Positions 10,010-21,930 of a stretch of DNA of 64,000 bases are shown piece by piece. Under the pieces are notes generated by a model that was not told the origin of the DNA, did not search any database, and saw nothing but the letters and a program-made list of their open reading frames with translations. The translations under genes and the position numbers were made by a program. The DNA is from Diphasiastrum complanatum (taxonomy: Eukaryota > Streptophyta > Lycopodiopsida > Lycopodiales > Lycopodiaceae): positions 12,402,937-12,466,936 of the forward strand of contig CM055098.1 of NCBI GenBank assembly GCA_029204225.1. The letters are read 5' to 3'. Each line of letters opens with the position of its first letter. Position 1 is the stretch's first letter.

Positions 10010-11860
10010 ATGGATCGCCCTAACGATCCGCGCGATCCTAACGATCCGAATACTATAGAGGACTATCCACCAGAGATGGTCTCCCCATCTATCGAATAGG
10101 CTCGATTTAACAGGTATTCCAAGATGAGATCCCAAGTCCAAGAGCCATCCACAAACCCATTCAACAGATGGGAACCTACGTGTTATGAAGCTCGATACGA
10201 ACGACCACAATTCCATGCTGCCGAATCATCCCATGCAAGAGCTCACTTAAACAAAGCTTTTGCAAATAATGTTCCACGTACTGAAAAAAGGACCCCAAAG
10301 CTAGACTTACCTAAGTACGATGGTAACACTAATCCTCAGCGATTTCTCCAAGTCTTTGAAAATGCATGTGATGTCTACGGCGAGACAGCACCAAAGGCCG
10401 ATCGATCGCGCACGAGAGTGGTTTTTTAACCTTGATCGTGAAGATAAACGTGACTGGTTACTCTTGAAAGAGGCATTTATCAAACGGTTCAAGCCTTTTC
10501 GCTTGATAGACAGTCCTTTTGTCAAACTAAGTAATATCAAAATGACAAAAGACGAAAAAGTACGTGGCTATATCGAACGATTTAAACAATTAAAAAGTCA
10601 GGTACAAGAGCAACCTACCGAGTCCATGCTCATCATTTGGTTCCTCATTGGACTTCCCCGATGGATCAGACGTGAACTTCATTCCAATGATGAATATACA
10701 TCATTGAAACAAGCCATGTTTGATGCCATTCAAGAAGAAGACAAGGGCTCAGATGTTGAGGAACCATGAGAACGGAGAGCACATCGTGCTGTCCAAGAAG
10801 CTCAACCAAACGATGACACATGAGAACAGTTATGGAAAACACAGATGGAGTTGCTTAATCAGCAACACCAACAACAGATGGGAAAACTCACAAAAGAGTT
10901 TCAAAACACTCTTAAGTCTATCCAAAGTTCGATGCCAGGTCAGTTACCCACTGGCCAAATCCATCATAGACGAGAGAACACGTGGTGCCCTCACTGCCGA
11001 GGTACACACACTGGAAATGAGTGCCCTTCATACCAACCGGTCCCAGATACCTCCTTGATCAAATGTGAAACCTGTGACTTTATGGGGCATACCTCCCTTT
11101 ATTGCTATTATAACCCGAGGAATCAACCTCACAACCAGTCAAGAGGACATTATCAACCTCCTCGACAACCATTTGTTTCACAGCAATAACACACGTCCTT
11201 TCCACCACGAAACAACTAGATCCATATACAAGAGTTGCCCAGACAACCTAGACATCAACCTCAACAACAGCTGGCACTCTTAGGACCACCACCACGAGGA
11301 CAACAGGATCTAGGAGCACAAAAAAATAGACATTCTCGAGAGTCTGCACACACACACCTGGTAGAAAACTCCTACGATTAATATCATCCTGATACATCAA
11401 TTCCATCATCTAGCAATCACCAGAATCAAACCGACAACTCATGCTCGTGCAAACAAGCTGAGTATTCCACACCACAAGAAAACCCAACTCAGCTAGCCAT
11501 CCAAGATGGTTACGCTATTGCCATCGGACCCATGAGCAACCGCTACTTTATCTGTGGTGAAACAGGACATTTCATGGCTGATTGTAAAGTTAAAAACCAA
11601 TACCATGCAGAATGTCCCGACTGTGTTTGCAAACACAGCTTCAAAGACTGTCCTAAACAACCTAATAGGATCCTTCCAGCACGTCATATCACATCCGAAC
11701 CTATTAGAGTTCTTACTAGAGCACAACACCAACAACAAGAACAACAACAAAACCATGGACAATCACCTGACCCACATGGAAGCCATTTGACGGCCTCCAC
11801 AGCACCAAAAGATTACACAACAAAATTTGAGATGAATTTTTGCGAGAGGAAAAACATATG
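10010..11860 (+). pseudogene. Gypsy F gag with zinc knuckles
   Basis: The first ATG (10010-10012) starts an Asp/Pro/Asn-rich N-terminus. A capsid-like region follows with KLDLPKYDGNTNPQRFL (near 10300) and, after a frame change, REWFFNLDREDKRDWLLLKE and AFIKRFKPF. Knuckles are CPHCRGTHTGNEC (one residue short) and CETCDFMGHTSLYC at about 10984-11110, then YFICGETGHFMADC (first Cys replaced by Tyr) and a CPDCVCKHSFKDC motif at about 11550-11655. Stops at 10097-10099 and around 11189 and frame changes near 10410 break the protein. Confidence 0.85.
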
Positions 11861-11950
11861 AATAGTCCGTTATCAGCTCATATCCTCAAAAAGGAGCAAT
11901 CCCTCTAGGTACTTGAAGTATTTTCTGACCTCCTACAAGCTCAACTCACC

Positions 11951-12250
11951 ATGCCATTCCATAGTGCTATCAAATCCTTCACCAGACTTCAACTTTATAT
12001 CCATTGTAGTTTTCAGCTGCCTCCTATTCCTGATGAACAACAAAAACCAGAAGCGATTCCTGAAATTCCTCAGATTCCTATGAATCTGATGAATATAGGT
12101 GTTGCTAAGGGGAATAGCATCACACTACCCTTGTCCTATAAAGATTATCCCGCAGTATCTGCTATCCTCGATAGTGGATCAGACGTCAATATAATGGCTT
12201 TGTCATTGGCAAAGTTATGGGACTTCACTACCCTCGATCAACCACGATAA
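11951..12250 (+). pseudogene. Gypsy F aspartic protease
   Basis: The retropepsin site DSGSDVNIMA is encoded from 12170, with the Asp-Ser-Gly triad intact, preceded by a hydrophobic YPAVSAIL strand. The enzyme would process the gag-pol polyprotein. The frame closes at 12250, and remaining protease-like sequence (about 12290-12400, then LLLGTPWLQMAGVVQDW near 12370-12420) lies in other frames. So the catalytic site survives but the domain is frameshifted. Confidence 0.82.
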
Positions 12251-12851
12251 AAACTTCGTATGGCTGGTCCATGCTGGTCATTTATCAAATATAAAAGTTC
12301 GAATAGCAGTTGTCAAGTTTATCATCGATTGTGTCATCTTAGACTTACCAGAAGATGCCAATACGTATAAACTCCTTCTTGGTACACCTTGGCTCCAGAT
12401 GGCAGGTGTTGTCCAAGACTGGAAGAACAGCAAACTTACCTTTGGCAACCATGATAAACGAGTCACGGTTGACTCAAATGGCCATGTCAAGCCCGCCAAG
12501 GTATACGATGATTGGTCATCTACAACATATGACGAATCAGATAGTGTCCCATCCAACCAAAAGGACACTATACACAAACCACGGACATAATCAATTGGGG
12601 TCATGCGCTAGCTACCGTGGACTGTGCGGATTCCAATCGATGTCGTATCGAAACGGCTACAGAAGATGTGGATATTCTTCCATCTTCTACAGACATTGAC
12701 ACACCCATCATTCCCCTCATGATGATAGACCCCATTCCTATAGCTTGGTGCCCAGGAGAACCTAGTGTCTCTATTGCCCATGTTTCGGAAGAAGGTATTC
12801 TTTCCATGGATGATGTCGAAATGACGGATGATCATGTACTCCTCTATCTAG

Positions 12852-14279
12852 ATGCTCAACATTATCCGTCCAAAGTCATTCCTAAGGAGATCAAGTCAAC
12901 AGGACCGTTGGCTCATGTCACAAGCATATAGGCCCAAAACCAAAGTATATACTTGGGACGTGTATCCCGATAAAGTCTGGGATACAATCGACAATGATAT
13001 GGTAGGTGAGGCCACAACACCACCCATTCAAAAACTACAAAAACCTCGGTTACAAAAAAATACCATTATTGCTACAAAATTAACCGAGCGACAAAAACAG
13101 ATGCGTGCGAAGCTTAAACAGCCAATCAAGCCCTTTTCAGAGGGGACAGACAACAAACACTCTGATAAAGCTTCCACGTCTAATAAAGAATCACCTCAAA
13201 TTTTTGTGGACCCACCTTTTGATCTTCCACAGAAGTTCAAAGACTTTACACTGGATGACGTTGTTATCCAGTTACCGCAGCCACATCGGGAACCTACACC
13301 AAGTTCCAATTCCTTTGAAGGACCCGCTAAGACAATTCCACTAAACCTTAAAGATCCTGACGAGGACATAGATCGAATAGTTCATGTTGGGGCACATTTG
13401 TCATCAACCCAACTGTCTGATCTAGAGACTTTATTATGCAAATACAGGGATGTATTTGCATGGAATTATACCGAGATGAAAGGAATCTCCCCTGAAGTAG
13501 TAGTACATCGGATTCCTCTAGAAGACAATGCTAAGCCCGTTAGGGCTAAACCTTACCACAGTAACCCAATCTATCATGAGAGGATCGACGAAGATATTAA
13601 GAAATTGCTGGATGTTGGCTTCATTTATGAAGTCCAACATACTGATTGGGTATCACCCATTGTGGTTGTACCCAAGAAAAATGGCAAGCTTCGTATCTGT
13701 GTTGACCTCAAAAACCTTAATGCGGTTATGAAGAAATTCCATTTTCCCTTGTCCCTAACAACTAGAGGAAATGGCAAGAGCTAAAGCTTTCAGCTTCTTG
13801 GATGGGTTCAGAGGCTATTTCCTTGTTCAAATAGCCCCTGAAGATAAACATAAAACAGCTTTTGCCACAGAGAGCGGCGTTTACGCTTATAACGTTATGT
13901 CTTTTGGCTTATGTAATGCCCCCTCAACATTCCAACGGATCATGCAACTGGCCTTTCAAGATCTATTACATTGGGTTGTGGAGATTTATCTCTACGATCT
14001 AGGTGTACATTCTTCCGCTGCTACGCACCTAGATGCCTTGGAGAAAATCTTCATTCGATGTCGTAGGTTCGGCATCTCACTAAACCCTGATAAATGCCAA
14101 ATATGGGTCACCCATAGGGTTGTACTCGGGCATATAATATCAAAGGACGGAATTTCTACCGACCCGTCAAAAATCAAGGTTATCGTGGACATGCCCCTAC
14201 CTGCAACAATGAAGGAAGTATATGTCTTCCTCGGTTATACCAACTACTATCGCATCTTTATAATCGACTATGCTGGAAA
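12852..14279 (+). pseudogene. Gypsy F reverse transcriptase, mutated YLDD
   Basis: The segment contains a linker and then the gypsy polymerase: KPVRAKPYHSNPIYHERIDE, WVSPIVVVPKKNGKLRICVD, and after a frameshift near 13760, FSFLDGFRGYFLVQIAPED, then YNVMSFGLCNAPSTFQRIMQ. The catalytic loop at 13987-13998 reads YLYD instead of YLDD, so one metal-binding Asp is lost. The thumb region (GHIISKDGISTDPSKIKV) is recognisable. Coding similarity stops at the left edge of the nested element, near 14279, where an apparent continuation is LTR sequence. Confidence 0.92.
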
Positions 14280-15098
14280 TGGACAAAAAGTACAAAAAGG
14301 ACCAAGAGTGGATCCTAATCTGATCCTCAAGAGGGATTGGTTATCAGATTACTTGATATATCAATCTACTTCAGATTAAGATCAGTCTAGATCAATTCTA
14401 GACACAAAATCCTAACAAGAACAATAATTAATTGAAGGTAAGTGTACTTTATGGTTTCACACGTGTGAAACACTGTCTGAGTACAGACTCCAACCAAAAA
14501 ATTAAGTACACATTGATAGAACCTCAAAACAATCAAAACAAATGTAGACAAATGGAGAGAATCACTCAAAATTGCTTCCAAAACCAAGATTGGTGTCTCA
14601 CACTGATTATGGCCAAATGTGGCTCTATATATACAATAAGTGGGAGCTCGTGGTACTGATCATCCCTTTGATCCCACATGTGCGAAGGTGCTTTGTCATA
14701 TGATGATTCATCATGCAAAACTGACACTTGGACAAAACCTTCTATTTTGAGCACTTTTGGTCCATTTTCCTTCTATATGGAGATCTACTAGAAGTCAAAA
14801 TTCGCCTAGTTCAGCTTATTCCACACGTGTGAGCTGTCCTCTACACATGGGATATGACACCTAACCAAAATATTTGGCTCATGCAATCAATAGATTGATG
14901 CCATGTGTCATATATCTAGAAAACTAGTTTTTGACCTTTTTAGCCATAGAACTTGAATTAAATCATATGTACAACCTATATGATTATGGTACATGACAAG
15001 TACACTATTTTCACACATGGGAACAGGCTCCACACATGTGTGTTTATCTATATACAAAATTTTTGGCCTCTACCAAGCTTATTTTTGCATTTTTCACA
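14280..15098 (-). repeat. LTR of element B (3' LTR in element sense)
   Basis: The 819-bp copy has CACACGTGTG palindromes at 14458-14467 (within the 16-bp palindrome TTTCACACGTGTGAAA) and 14822-14831, and a TATATATA stretch near 14625. The terminal bases at the left edge are slightly degraded (TGGACA versus TGTGCA in the other copy). Confidence 0.9.
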
Positions 15099-15235
15099 CT
15101 CCTCAAAAATCTAGCTTGGTAAATCTAGCTTGATGGAAAACATGATGATCTTGAACTTGACTCCATGGGCTGAATTGGTCTTTGCTGGTTCAAAAGGTGT
15201 GAAGATCAGCCGATGAGCTTGATGTTGATCTAAAA

Positions 15236-15841
15236 TCACCATATCCATGATAGTGCTTCTTTGATGTTGACACCTTTGATGAGCTTGAGAGCTTTGCACC
15301 ATCCTAGCACCTCCAAAATTGATTCCTTCCAATTTTCATGTAGATGCTTGACCTTGAGGCTTGCTCCTTCACATGAGATATGCTCCTCTTTCCCTTGAAA
15401 TGTGAGCCACATGGGTTCAACCATGTTTCTTGAGTTTCTTTTTGGAATCACAACTTGAGAAGGTCTCTCCTCCTCAATCCTTGGCACACTTGAACCTTGA
15501 GATGACTCCTTAAGATCCTCTTCATGATGCTCCTTCTTGATGGAAATCCAAGACCTCCATGTCTCATAATGATCACAATAAGTATGACCATTCAATATGC
15601 ACTTCCTATGATTATCAAGATTACTTATGCTAGAAACATAAGTCCAAAAATCACCACAACTTGGCATGATTTTTCCAATATTGAAATCAAAAGGTATCTC
15701 CATCTCAATAAGGCTAACTACTTTCTTATGGATATAAGTGTCCACTTTGGATGCTGCACTTATTCTCATAAGAAGTTTACAACTTGCCTTCAGGATTGAA
15801 AACATACAATTTTTATCTTTATGAATGAACACATCATTCAT
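15236..15841 (-). pseudogene. Unidentified internal ORF of element B, 201 aa
   Basis: This is an open stretch on the element's coding strand, downstream of the gag-like ORF. The translation starts MNDVFIHKDKNCMFSILK and has several aromatic- and Cys-containing segments (FDFNIGKIMPSCGDFWTYV, HYETWRSWISIKKEHHEED) but no motif of integrase, reverse transcriptase, RNase H or an envelope. It may be captured or degenerated sequence in the space where pol would be. I cannot assign a function, and it may not be translated. Confidence 0.4.
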
Positions 15842-15883
15842 GATCTTATTGAAACCAAAAGATCCTACATTATGAAGATATTT

Positions 15884-16615
15884 TCATTTCCTTGACTTCA
15901 TAACTAATGTAAGCTTACAAGGAAAACATATTTTGCTATCTTTTAAGGCATCACACTCAACTAGTATTGCCTTAATCCACCTTTGAGATACAAAAATCTC
16001 TTCAAAGCAAAATGGTTCTTCATAAGTTGACATGAGAGCATAAATGAAACTATTTTCATTTTGTGATTGCTCCTTATTCTTGATTGATTTCTCTTGGATA
16101 ATAACAATAAGTTTGAACTTGTCCAAAGTTACAAGCAAAATACTTTCCAAGGACATAAAATAAATCCAAGTTACTTTCATGAAAGTGACATCTATCTTTG
16201 CATCTTGAACCAAACAATGCACTTCCAAATGAAAAATTTCAAAAGATTTGACATGTGTTGTGATGGACTCTTGAAGACAAATCTTGCAAGTCCTTGTGAG
16301 ACTCCAAGCCTCATTCACCTTTCCACAAAGGAAACACCTTTCCTTGGAGTTGTCCTTCTTGTATTTACATTTTGAACTTGAAGCTCCATCCTTCACCTCG
16401 GCCCCCTTGCTTTGGTTCTCCTTGGATGGATTGGTCCTCTTTTTGTAGCATCTTGCAAAAATATATCCTCCCTTGCCACAAAGGTTGCACTTAGGATCCT
16501 TTCTTTCCTTCACTAGGATGCCACCTATTGATGCCATGTGAATAAAAACCTGTGATATGATTCTACAAATGTAATTTGTGACTTTCAAGAGACTAGATTT
16601 GAACATCTTCAACAA
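15884..16615 (-). pseudogene. Element B gag-like ORF with altered zinc knuckle, 243 aa
   Basis: The ORF encodes CNLCGKGGYIFARC, a CCHC-spaced knuckle with the His replaced by Tyr, after an ICRIISQVF segment. A lysine/serine-rich stretch and a second CFLC pair follow. The same ICRIISQV-knuckle arrangement occurs on the minus strand at 47329-47565 (there with an intact CYYCGKKGHFFLKC), so the two are related gag fragments. No typical capsid domain is obvious upstream. It lies between the primer site and the unidentified ORF, the expected gag position. Confidence 0.6.
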
Positions 16616-18185
16616 TCTAGAAGGATCTACAAAAGATCTAGCTCACAAACCTAAGAATCAATCTTCACAGTAATGACTAGTCACTTGGAAACTTTGCTTT
16701 GATCACTAAGACAAAAGCACACAATCTTTGAATCAAATAACTAAAGAAATCATATCCAATCTCCTATTGGACTCATCAAATACTAATGACTCTTTCTTTT
16801 GAAAGTTGAAATGGATATGAAAAAGATTTGACACCTAGATTTTCCTTTTCACTTGACTAGTTCTCTCAACACTTGAGATTCTTGAACAAAAGATGGGTTT
16901 TGTTTCAAATACATGAAAATCAAACTTAATCACTTCTTTTGGACTCACTCTTAACCCAAATAATCTCACACTTGATATTTAGAATGAATTTGATTTGATT
17001 TGACAACAAACTATACCACCAATTTTTCACAAAGCTTAAAAAATTAGACAACTAGAGATTCACAAAGATCCCAACCATGCATGAATACTCAAATATGGAC
17101 TCCTCCTCATTCTAGACATCCAATGAGATCACAAATTGACCCTCACACTCTCACAAAGAAAGTTGAATAGAACTAATTTGAGTTTCATACATTCTATGTC
17201 AATTTTTGCTCAACAAATTGAATTCAATCACTCCTATTGGATTTCACCAATTACTCTACCTTTTGAGACTTGGAATGAATTTCAAAATCAAAAGTTGTGA
17301 TTTTTCTCACTAAGATCTAATGCCACTTAGAAATATTTGATCACTTAGGAGAAGACAAACTCTTCACCAATAACAACACAAAATGAGCTTCTAGATCTTG
17401 CCCTCTACAAAGGAAGGAACTCTTAGAAAATTGGATCTCTCTCTACACATTTGTCATAGACACCTTAATGACTCTTTTCAAACCTTACAATCACTCAAAC
17501 AAATTGATTAGGGTTGAACAATTTGACTTGGATCTCAATCTCTTTTCTAGAACTCTCAATTTAAGCCAATCTATGTCAAATTCTACAAAAGATTTGCATA
17601 GATGCTCTATATGCACTAGAAACTCTCAAAGGTTTCACTTGGAGGACAGATCCAAGGATGTTTTCTAGCAAATTGATGCTTTTAAACTTGACCCTATCAC
17701 TCTTGAACAAATCTAGAGTGATGGTACAATGGATTTCAACCTCTCACCTTGCATATCACTCCTTAATCTATGATTTTTAGCAAAATCTCTCTCAACTTCA
17801 ACATGCACTCAAAAAATCAAAGAAAATCATTTAATGCTCCTAATTCAAGCTTCAATTTTAATTTTCTGGCTGATCTAATCCAAGAACTAATCAAGGGATT
17901 AGATTCTCTATAGAAAATGCTTGATTTTGCACTAAAAATCTCTCAAATTGGGTGTGTGAGTCAAATTGTACAAATTTTTGAATTTTCTAAGCCAAAACCG
18001 GAGCTGTACAGCCTCACACGTGTGAAAAGGGTTCCTACAACCCACAACAAGATCTGGACCAAAAATTTTGAGGATAGCTATCAAATCCAACTCGCTACAC
18101 AAAATTTCACTAGTTTCCAAAAAAGTGCTAATTTTGGCTTTGATTTGGATTAACCCTATCAATTTCAACAAAAACTCTTGTACTT
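16616..18185 (-). other. Element B internal sequence without recognisable gene
   Basis: AT-rich sequence on the 5' side of the internal region in element sense. It contains the phrase CACACGTGTG at 18015-18024 and many short CTTGA/CTCAC-rich direct repeats. Only short open stretches are present. It probably corresponds to a long leader or strongly decayed gag. Confidence 0.5.
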
Positions 18186-18198
18186 GGCTCTGATACCA
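18186..18198 (-). other. Primer binding site of element B
   Basis: On the minus strand the bases read TGGTATCAGAGCC directly after the LTR end. This is the well-known copia-type primer site complementary to the 3' end of methionine tRNA. It is not a tRNA gene. Confidence 0.9.
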
Positions 18199-19033
18199 TG
18201 TGCAAAAAGTACAAAAAGGACCAAGAGTGGATCCTAATCTGATCCTCAAGAGGGATTGGTTGTCAAATTACTTGATCTATCAATCTACTTCAGATTAAGA
18301 TCACTCTAGATCAATTTTAGACACAAAATCCTAACAAGAACAATCATTAATTGAAGGTAACTGTACTTTATGGTTTCACACGTGTGAAACATTGTCTGAG
18401 TACGGAATCCAACCTGAAAATTAAGTACACATTGATAGAACCTCAAAACAATCAAAACAAATGTAGACAAATGGAGAGAATCACTCAAAATTGCTTCCAA
18501 AACCAAGATTGGTGTCTCACACTGATTATGGCCAAATGTGGCTCTATATATACAATAAGTGGGAGCTCGTGGTACTGATCATCCCTTTGATCCCACATGT
18601 GTGAAGGTGCTTTGTCATATGATGATTCATCATGCAAAACTGACACTTGGACAAAACCTTCTATTTTGAGCACTTTTGGTCCATTTTCCTTCTTTCTATA
18701 TGGAGATCTACTTGGAAATCTTCTAGAAGTCAAAATTCGCCTAATTCAGCTTATTCCACACGTGTGAGCTGTCCTCTACACATGGGATATGACACCTAAC
18801 CAAAATATTTGGCTCATGCAATCAATAGATTGATGCCATGTGTCATATATCTAGAAAACTAGTTTTTGGCCTTTTTAGCCACTAGAACTTGAATTAAATC
18901 ATATGTACAACCTATATGATTATGGTACATGACAAGTACACTATTTTCACACGTGGGAACAGGCTCCACACATGTGTGTTTATCTATATACAATATTTTT
19001 GACTTTATCAAGCTTATTTTTGTATTTTTTACA
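18199..19033 (-). repeat. LTR of element B (5' LTR in element sense)
   Basis: This 835-bp copy starts TGTGCAAAAAG and ends TTTTTTACA on the plus strand. Palindromes CACACGTGTG are at 18377-18386 and 18757-18766. The host gypsy sequence resumes at 19034 with GACAA, which compares imperfectly with GGAAA before the left LTR. A clean target duplication is therefore not visible, although GACAA also occurs at 14282-14286. Confidence 0.92.
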
Positions 19034-19711
19034 GACAAGGCACGTCTCGTTTATTTAGTTGTGGTAGATCCTCGCTGGACCGAAGAACGAATCAAGGCCT
19101 TTGAGGAGTTGAAGACAGCACTCACAACGACTCCCATACTCCGCTCGCCAGATTACACGAAAGAATTCCATGTGCATACTGACGCAAGTAAGTATGCCAT
19201 TGGGGGTCTTCTTGCACAACCAGGCGAGTATGGCAAGGACTTTCCCATATGTTTCTTAAGCAGGCAACTGGTGCCTGCTGAAGTAAACTATACCACTACC
19301 GAGAGAGAAGCATTGGCAATGGTCTATGCGGTACAACAACTACGACATTATTTATTAGGCCAGACCTTTGCTTTCTACACAGACCATCAAGCACTCCTAT
19401 ATATCGTTAATAAGTCCTGTAAGACGGGACAAATAGCTCGATGGCTACTAATTTTGGAGAAATTTAATTTCCGTATAGTCATTCGGAAAGGGTCCCAACA
19501 TTTCATGGCGGATCACCTTTCCAGACTACCAAGTGCTGAAAAAGCAACTGCACCAGTCAACGATGATCTTCCTGATGCATGCCTTTTTCAGATCGATGCC
19601 ACACCCCTATGGGCTGAGGAGATCACTCAGTTCCTCACAACAGGCCGACTAAAAGAAGGCCTGAGTACAATGAAAAAAAGAAATTTTTTAATGAAAGCAG
19701 CACCCTTTTAG
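19034..19711 (+). pseudogene. Gypsy F RNase H domain
   Basis: Host element sequence resumes right after LTR B. The translation includes FHVHTDASKYAIGGLLAQPG with the first catalytic Asp, YTTTEREALAMVYAVQQLRH with the Glu, and FYTDHQALLYI with another Asp, followed by QHFMADHLSRLPS, the typical end of gypsy RNase H. These residues look intact. A nonsense codon at 19709-19711 stops the frame, which otherwise continues in the same frame into integrase. Confidence 0.93.
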
Positions 19712-20899
19712 TTAATTGCGGGACAACTTTACAAAAGGGGTATTGATGGCATTATTCAACGATGTGCCTATGAATCTGAGATACGACCGATAATATCTCA
19801 AGCTCATGAGGGCATTGGAGGTGGCCACTTTTCTGCTGAAGCCACAGCGAAGATTATCCTTCAAGCAGGATTGTGGTGGCCATCTTTGTTTAAAGACACG
19901 TTTGTTGTCATTAAAGCATGTGATGTCTGTCAAAGAGCAAAGAAAAATACCAAAGCAGACTTCACACCATTGACTCCCATTATAGAAGACGAAGCCTTCC
20001 ATAAGTGGGGGATTGACTTTGTTGGACCCATCAGTCCAGCAGCGAAACATACCTAAGCTCGATACATCCTCATAGCCACAGATTACGCCACTAAGTGGGT
20101 AGAGGCCCGAGCAACGAAGGACGCCAACGCAAAAACAGTTGCACGTTTTCTTTACGAAAACATTATTACCCATTTTGGTTGTCCCATTGAGCTTGTTAGT
20201 GATCGCAGCACGCATTTTTTAAATGCTGTCGTTGATAATCTCCTACGCCATTGCCTTGTCGTTCACAGAAAAAGTACACCGTACTATCCTAGGTATAATG
20301 GCCAGGCTGAATCAACTAACAAGATGATCTGTAAAATTCTAACCAAGATAGTTGAAACCAGTCGTTCTGATTGGGAAACAAAACTTTTCTCAGCTATCTG
20401 GGCTTACCGCACCACCCCGAAGAAAGCCACTAGGTGGGTAACCCCTTTCCACTTAATATACGGTCAAGAAGAGGTAATGCTCGTAGAATTCTTAGTACCT
20501 TCGCTAAGAGTTACGGAGGCCTTTTCAATAGATCTATGTGAAAAAGCTTCAATCGAACAACAAGTCAAAACCAGGCTGTTTATGTTAGCCCAGTTATGCG
20601 AGACAAGACTAATGTCTTATCACGCACAACTAGTTAACAAACGATGCCAAAAATCCTAGCATGACCGTCACCTGCGCAATAAGGGTCTACATTTAGGTGA
20701 CCAGGTACTTCTTTATACATCAAAGAAGCACCCCGGCAAGTTGAAGTTCAGAAGTGAAGGGCCATACGTTATTAACAAAATATTTCCTAATGGTGCAGTC
20801 CAGTTACAAACACTTGACGGGACACTCCTAGACACTGTCGTAAACGGTGGTCGTCTACGGCGGTACTACAAAGAGTTGTTCTTTGTTGACCCAATTTAG
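19712..20899 (+). pseudogene. Gypsy F integrase with GPY C-terminus
   Basis: In the same frame as RNase H, this holds a zinc-binding region (HEGIGGGHFS and CDVCQRAKK), the core with WGIDFVGPISP, LVSDRSTHFLN and YNGQAESTNKM (the D, D, E catalytic residues present), and a C-terminal SEGPYVINKIFPNG motif. Premature stops are at 20054-20056 and 20657-20659. The natural end seems to be the TAG at 20897-20899. Only nonsense changes, and no frameshift, were noticed, so this is the best-preserved part of the element. Confidence 0.93.
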
Positions 20900-21289
20900 G
20901 ATCTTTTCCCTTGAAGAAAAAAAAAAACAAAAAGGGTTTTTAATATTATTTTATTCCTTTCCTTGTACATCTCGCCTATTGTTCACCTCATTCCTTGTTT
21001 ATACTTCATATCATTACTTATGTACATTCTATGCATTTTTTTTCTTTTTTTCTTCTATTCATACTCATGGGTCATGGGTGTTCTAGATCAACAACTGATA
21101 GGCTACACCTTAGGAAATCATTCTCACACTTCAGCCACCTCATCTCTGTCTCCCTGGTATCTCAGGGTAACCAACATTCCTGGAGATACACCTCTTTTAT
21201 AAGAACTTCTACTCTAAGCTACAGTCCTATTTTCCTTGGAGTTCTTCACTTGCATCAAACAGATCCATTTATGCATCATGAGATTTTTC
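20900..21289 (+). other. Gypsy F 3' non-coding region
   Basis: A long A-rich stretch is followed by T-rich sequence. No protein motif is seen. Short open stretches here are hydrophobic only because of the T-rich composition. Confidence 0.6.
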
Positions 21290-21930
21290 TCAAATCTCAA
21301 CCGAAGTGCTTTTGTCATATCTCGACCGAAGCAGTTCCTTCAGATCTCGACCGAAGCAGTCCCTTCATATCTCGACTGGAGCCTTCCTTCAGATGTCAAC
21401 CGAAGCGGTCCTGTCAGCTCTTGACCGGAGCCTTCCTTCAGATCTCAACCGAAGCGGTTCTATCAGATCTCGACTGGAGCCTTCCTTCATATCTCGACCG
21501 AAGCAATTCCTTCAAATCTCGACCGGAGCATTCCTTCAGATCTCGACCGAAGCAGTTCCTTCAGATCTCGACCGGAGCAGTTCCTTCAGATCTTGATCGA
21601 AGCAGTCCCTTCAAATCTCGACTGAAGCATTTCTTCAGATCTCGACCGAAGCGATTCTGTCAGCTCTCGACCGGAGCCTTCCTTCAGATCTCGACCGAAG
21701 CGGTTCTGTCAGATCTCGACCGGAGCCTTCCTTCAGATCTCGACCGAAGCAGTTCCTTCAGATCTTGACCAAAGCAGTCCCTTCAGATCTTGACCAGAGC
21801 CTTCCTTCAGATCTCGACCGAAGTAGTTCCTTCAGATCTCAACCAGAGCCTTCCTTCGAATCTCGACCGGAGCAGTTCTGTGAGATCTCAACCAGAGCAG
21901 TCATTTTGAATTTTGACTGGAGGACATAAA
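21290..21930 (+). repeat. Tandem array 2, ~25-bp unit
   Basis: About 25 imperfect units of TCAGATCTCGACCGAAGCAG plus ~5 bp, with some 24-bp variants (for example ...GGAGCCTTCCTT). It lies between the integrase and the 3' LTR of gypsy F and shares its unit with array 1. All three plus frames are open over long stretches. Confidence 0.92.

Larger units (their letters stand above)
14280..19033 (-). mobile_element. Complete nested LTR element B, copia-type, lacking polymerase
   Basis: Two long, nearly identical LTRs (14280-15098 and 18199-19033, the difference including a ~16-bp indel) flank a 3.1-kb internal region. A primer binding site abuts the right LTR on the minus strand and a GAGGAG purine tract abuts the left LTR, fixing the orientation. 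The internal region has a gag-like ORF with a knuckle but no recognisable integrase, reverse transcriptase or RNase H. It is thus probably non-autonomous. It interrupts gypsy F and so inserted after it. Confidence 0.9.

Noticed and set aside
9298-10023. A 241-codon open stretch as a Ser/Asp/Arg-repeat protein gene
   Set aside because: All three plus frames are open because the 25-bp unit has no stop. The same unit forms arrays elsewhere in non-coding parts of the element. No coding evidence favours one frame.
14280-14379. Continuation of the gypsy F reverse transcriptase past 14279
   Set aside because: The frame stays open by chance, but the DNA is the left LTR of element B, as shown by its match to 18199-18300.
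18186-18198. tRNA-Met gene fragments (TGGTATCAGAGC here, at 50122 and at 57238)
   Set aside because: They are primer binding sites next to LTRs, without tRNA arms around them.
14275-19038. A clear target site duplication for element B
   Set aside because: The flanks read GGAAA and GACAA, which match at only three of five bases, and an alternative GACAA match would need a truncated LTR end, so it was not annotated.
20847-21202. Small hydrophobic membrane proteins
   Set aside because: The hydrophobicity comes from T-rich 3' non-coding sequence of gypsy F; the frames overlap and show no motif.
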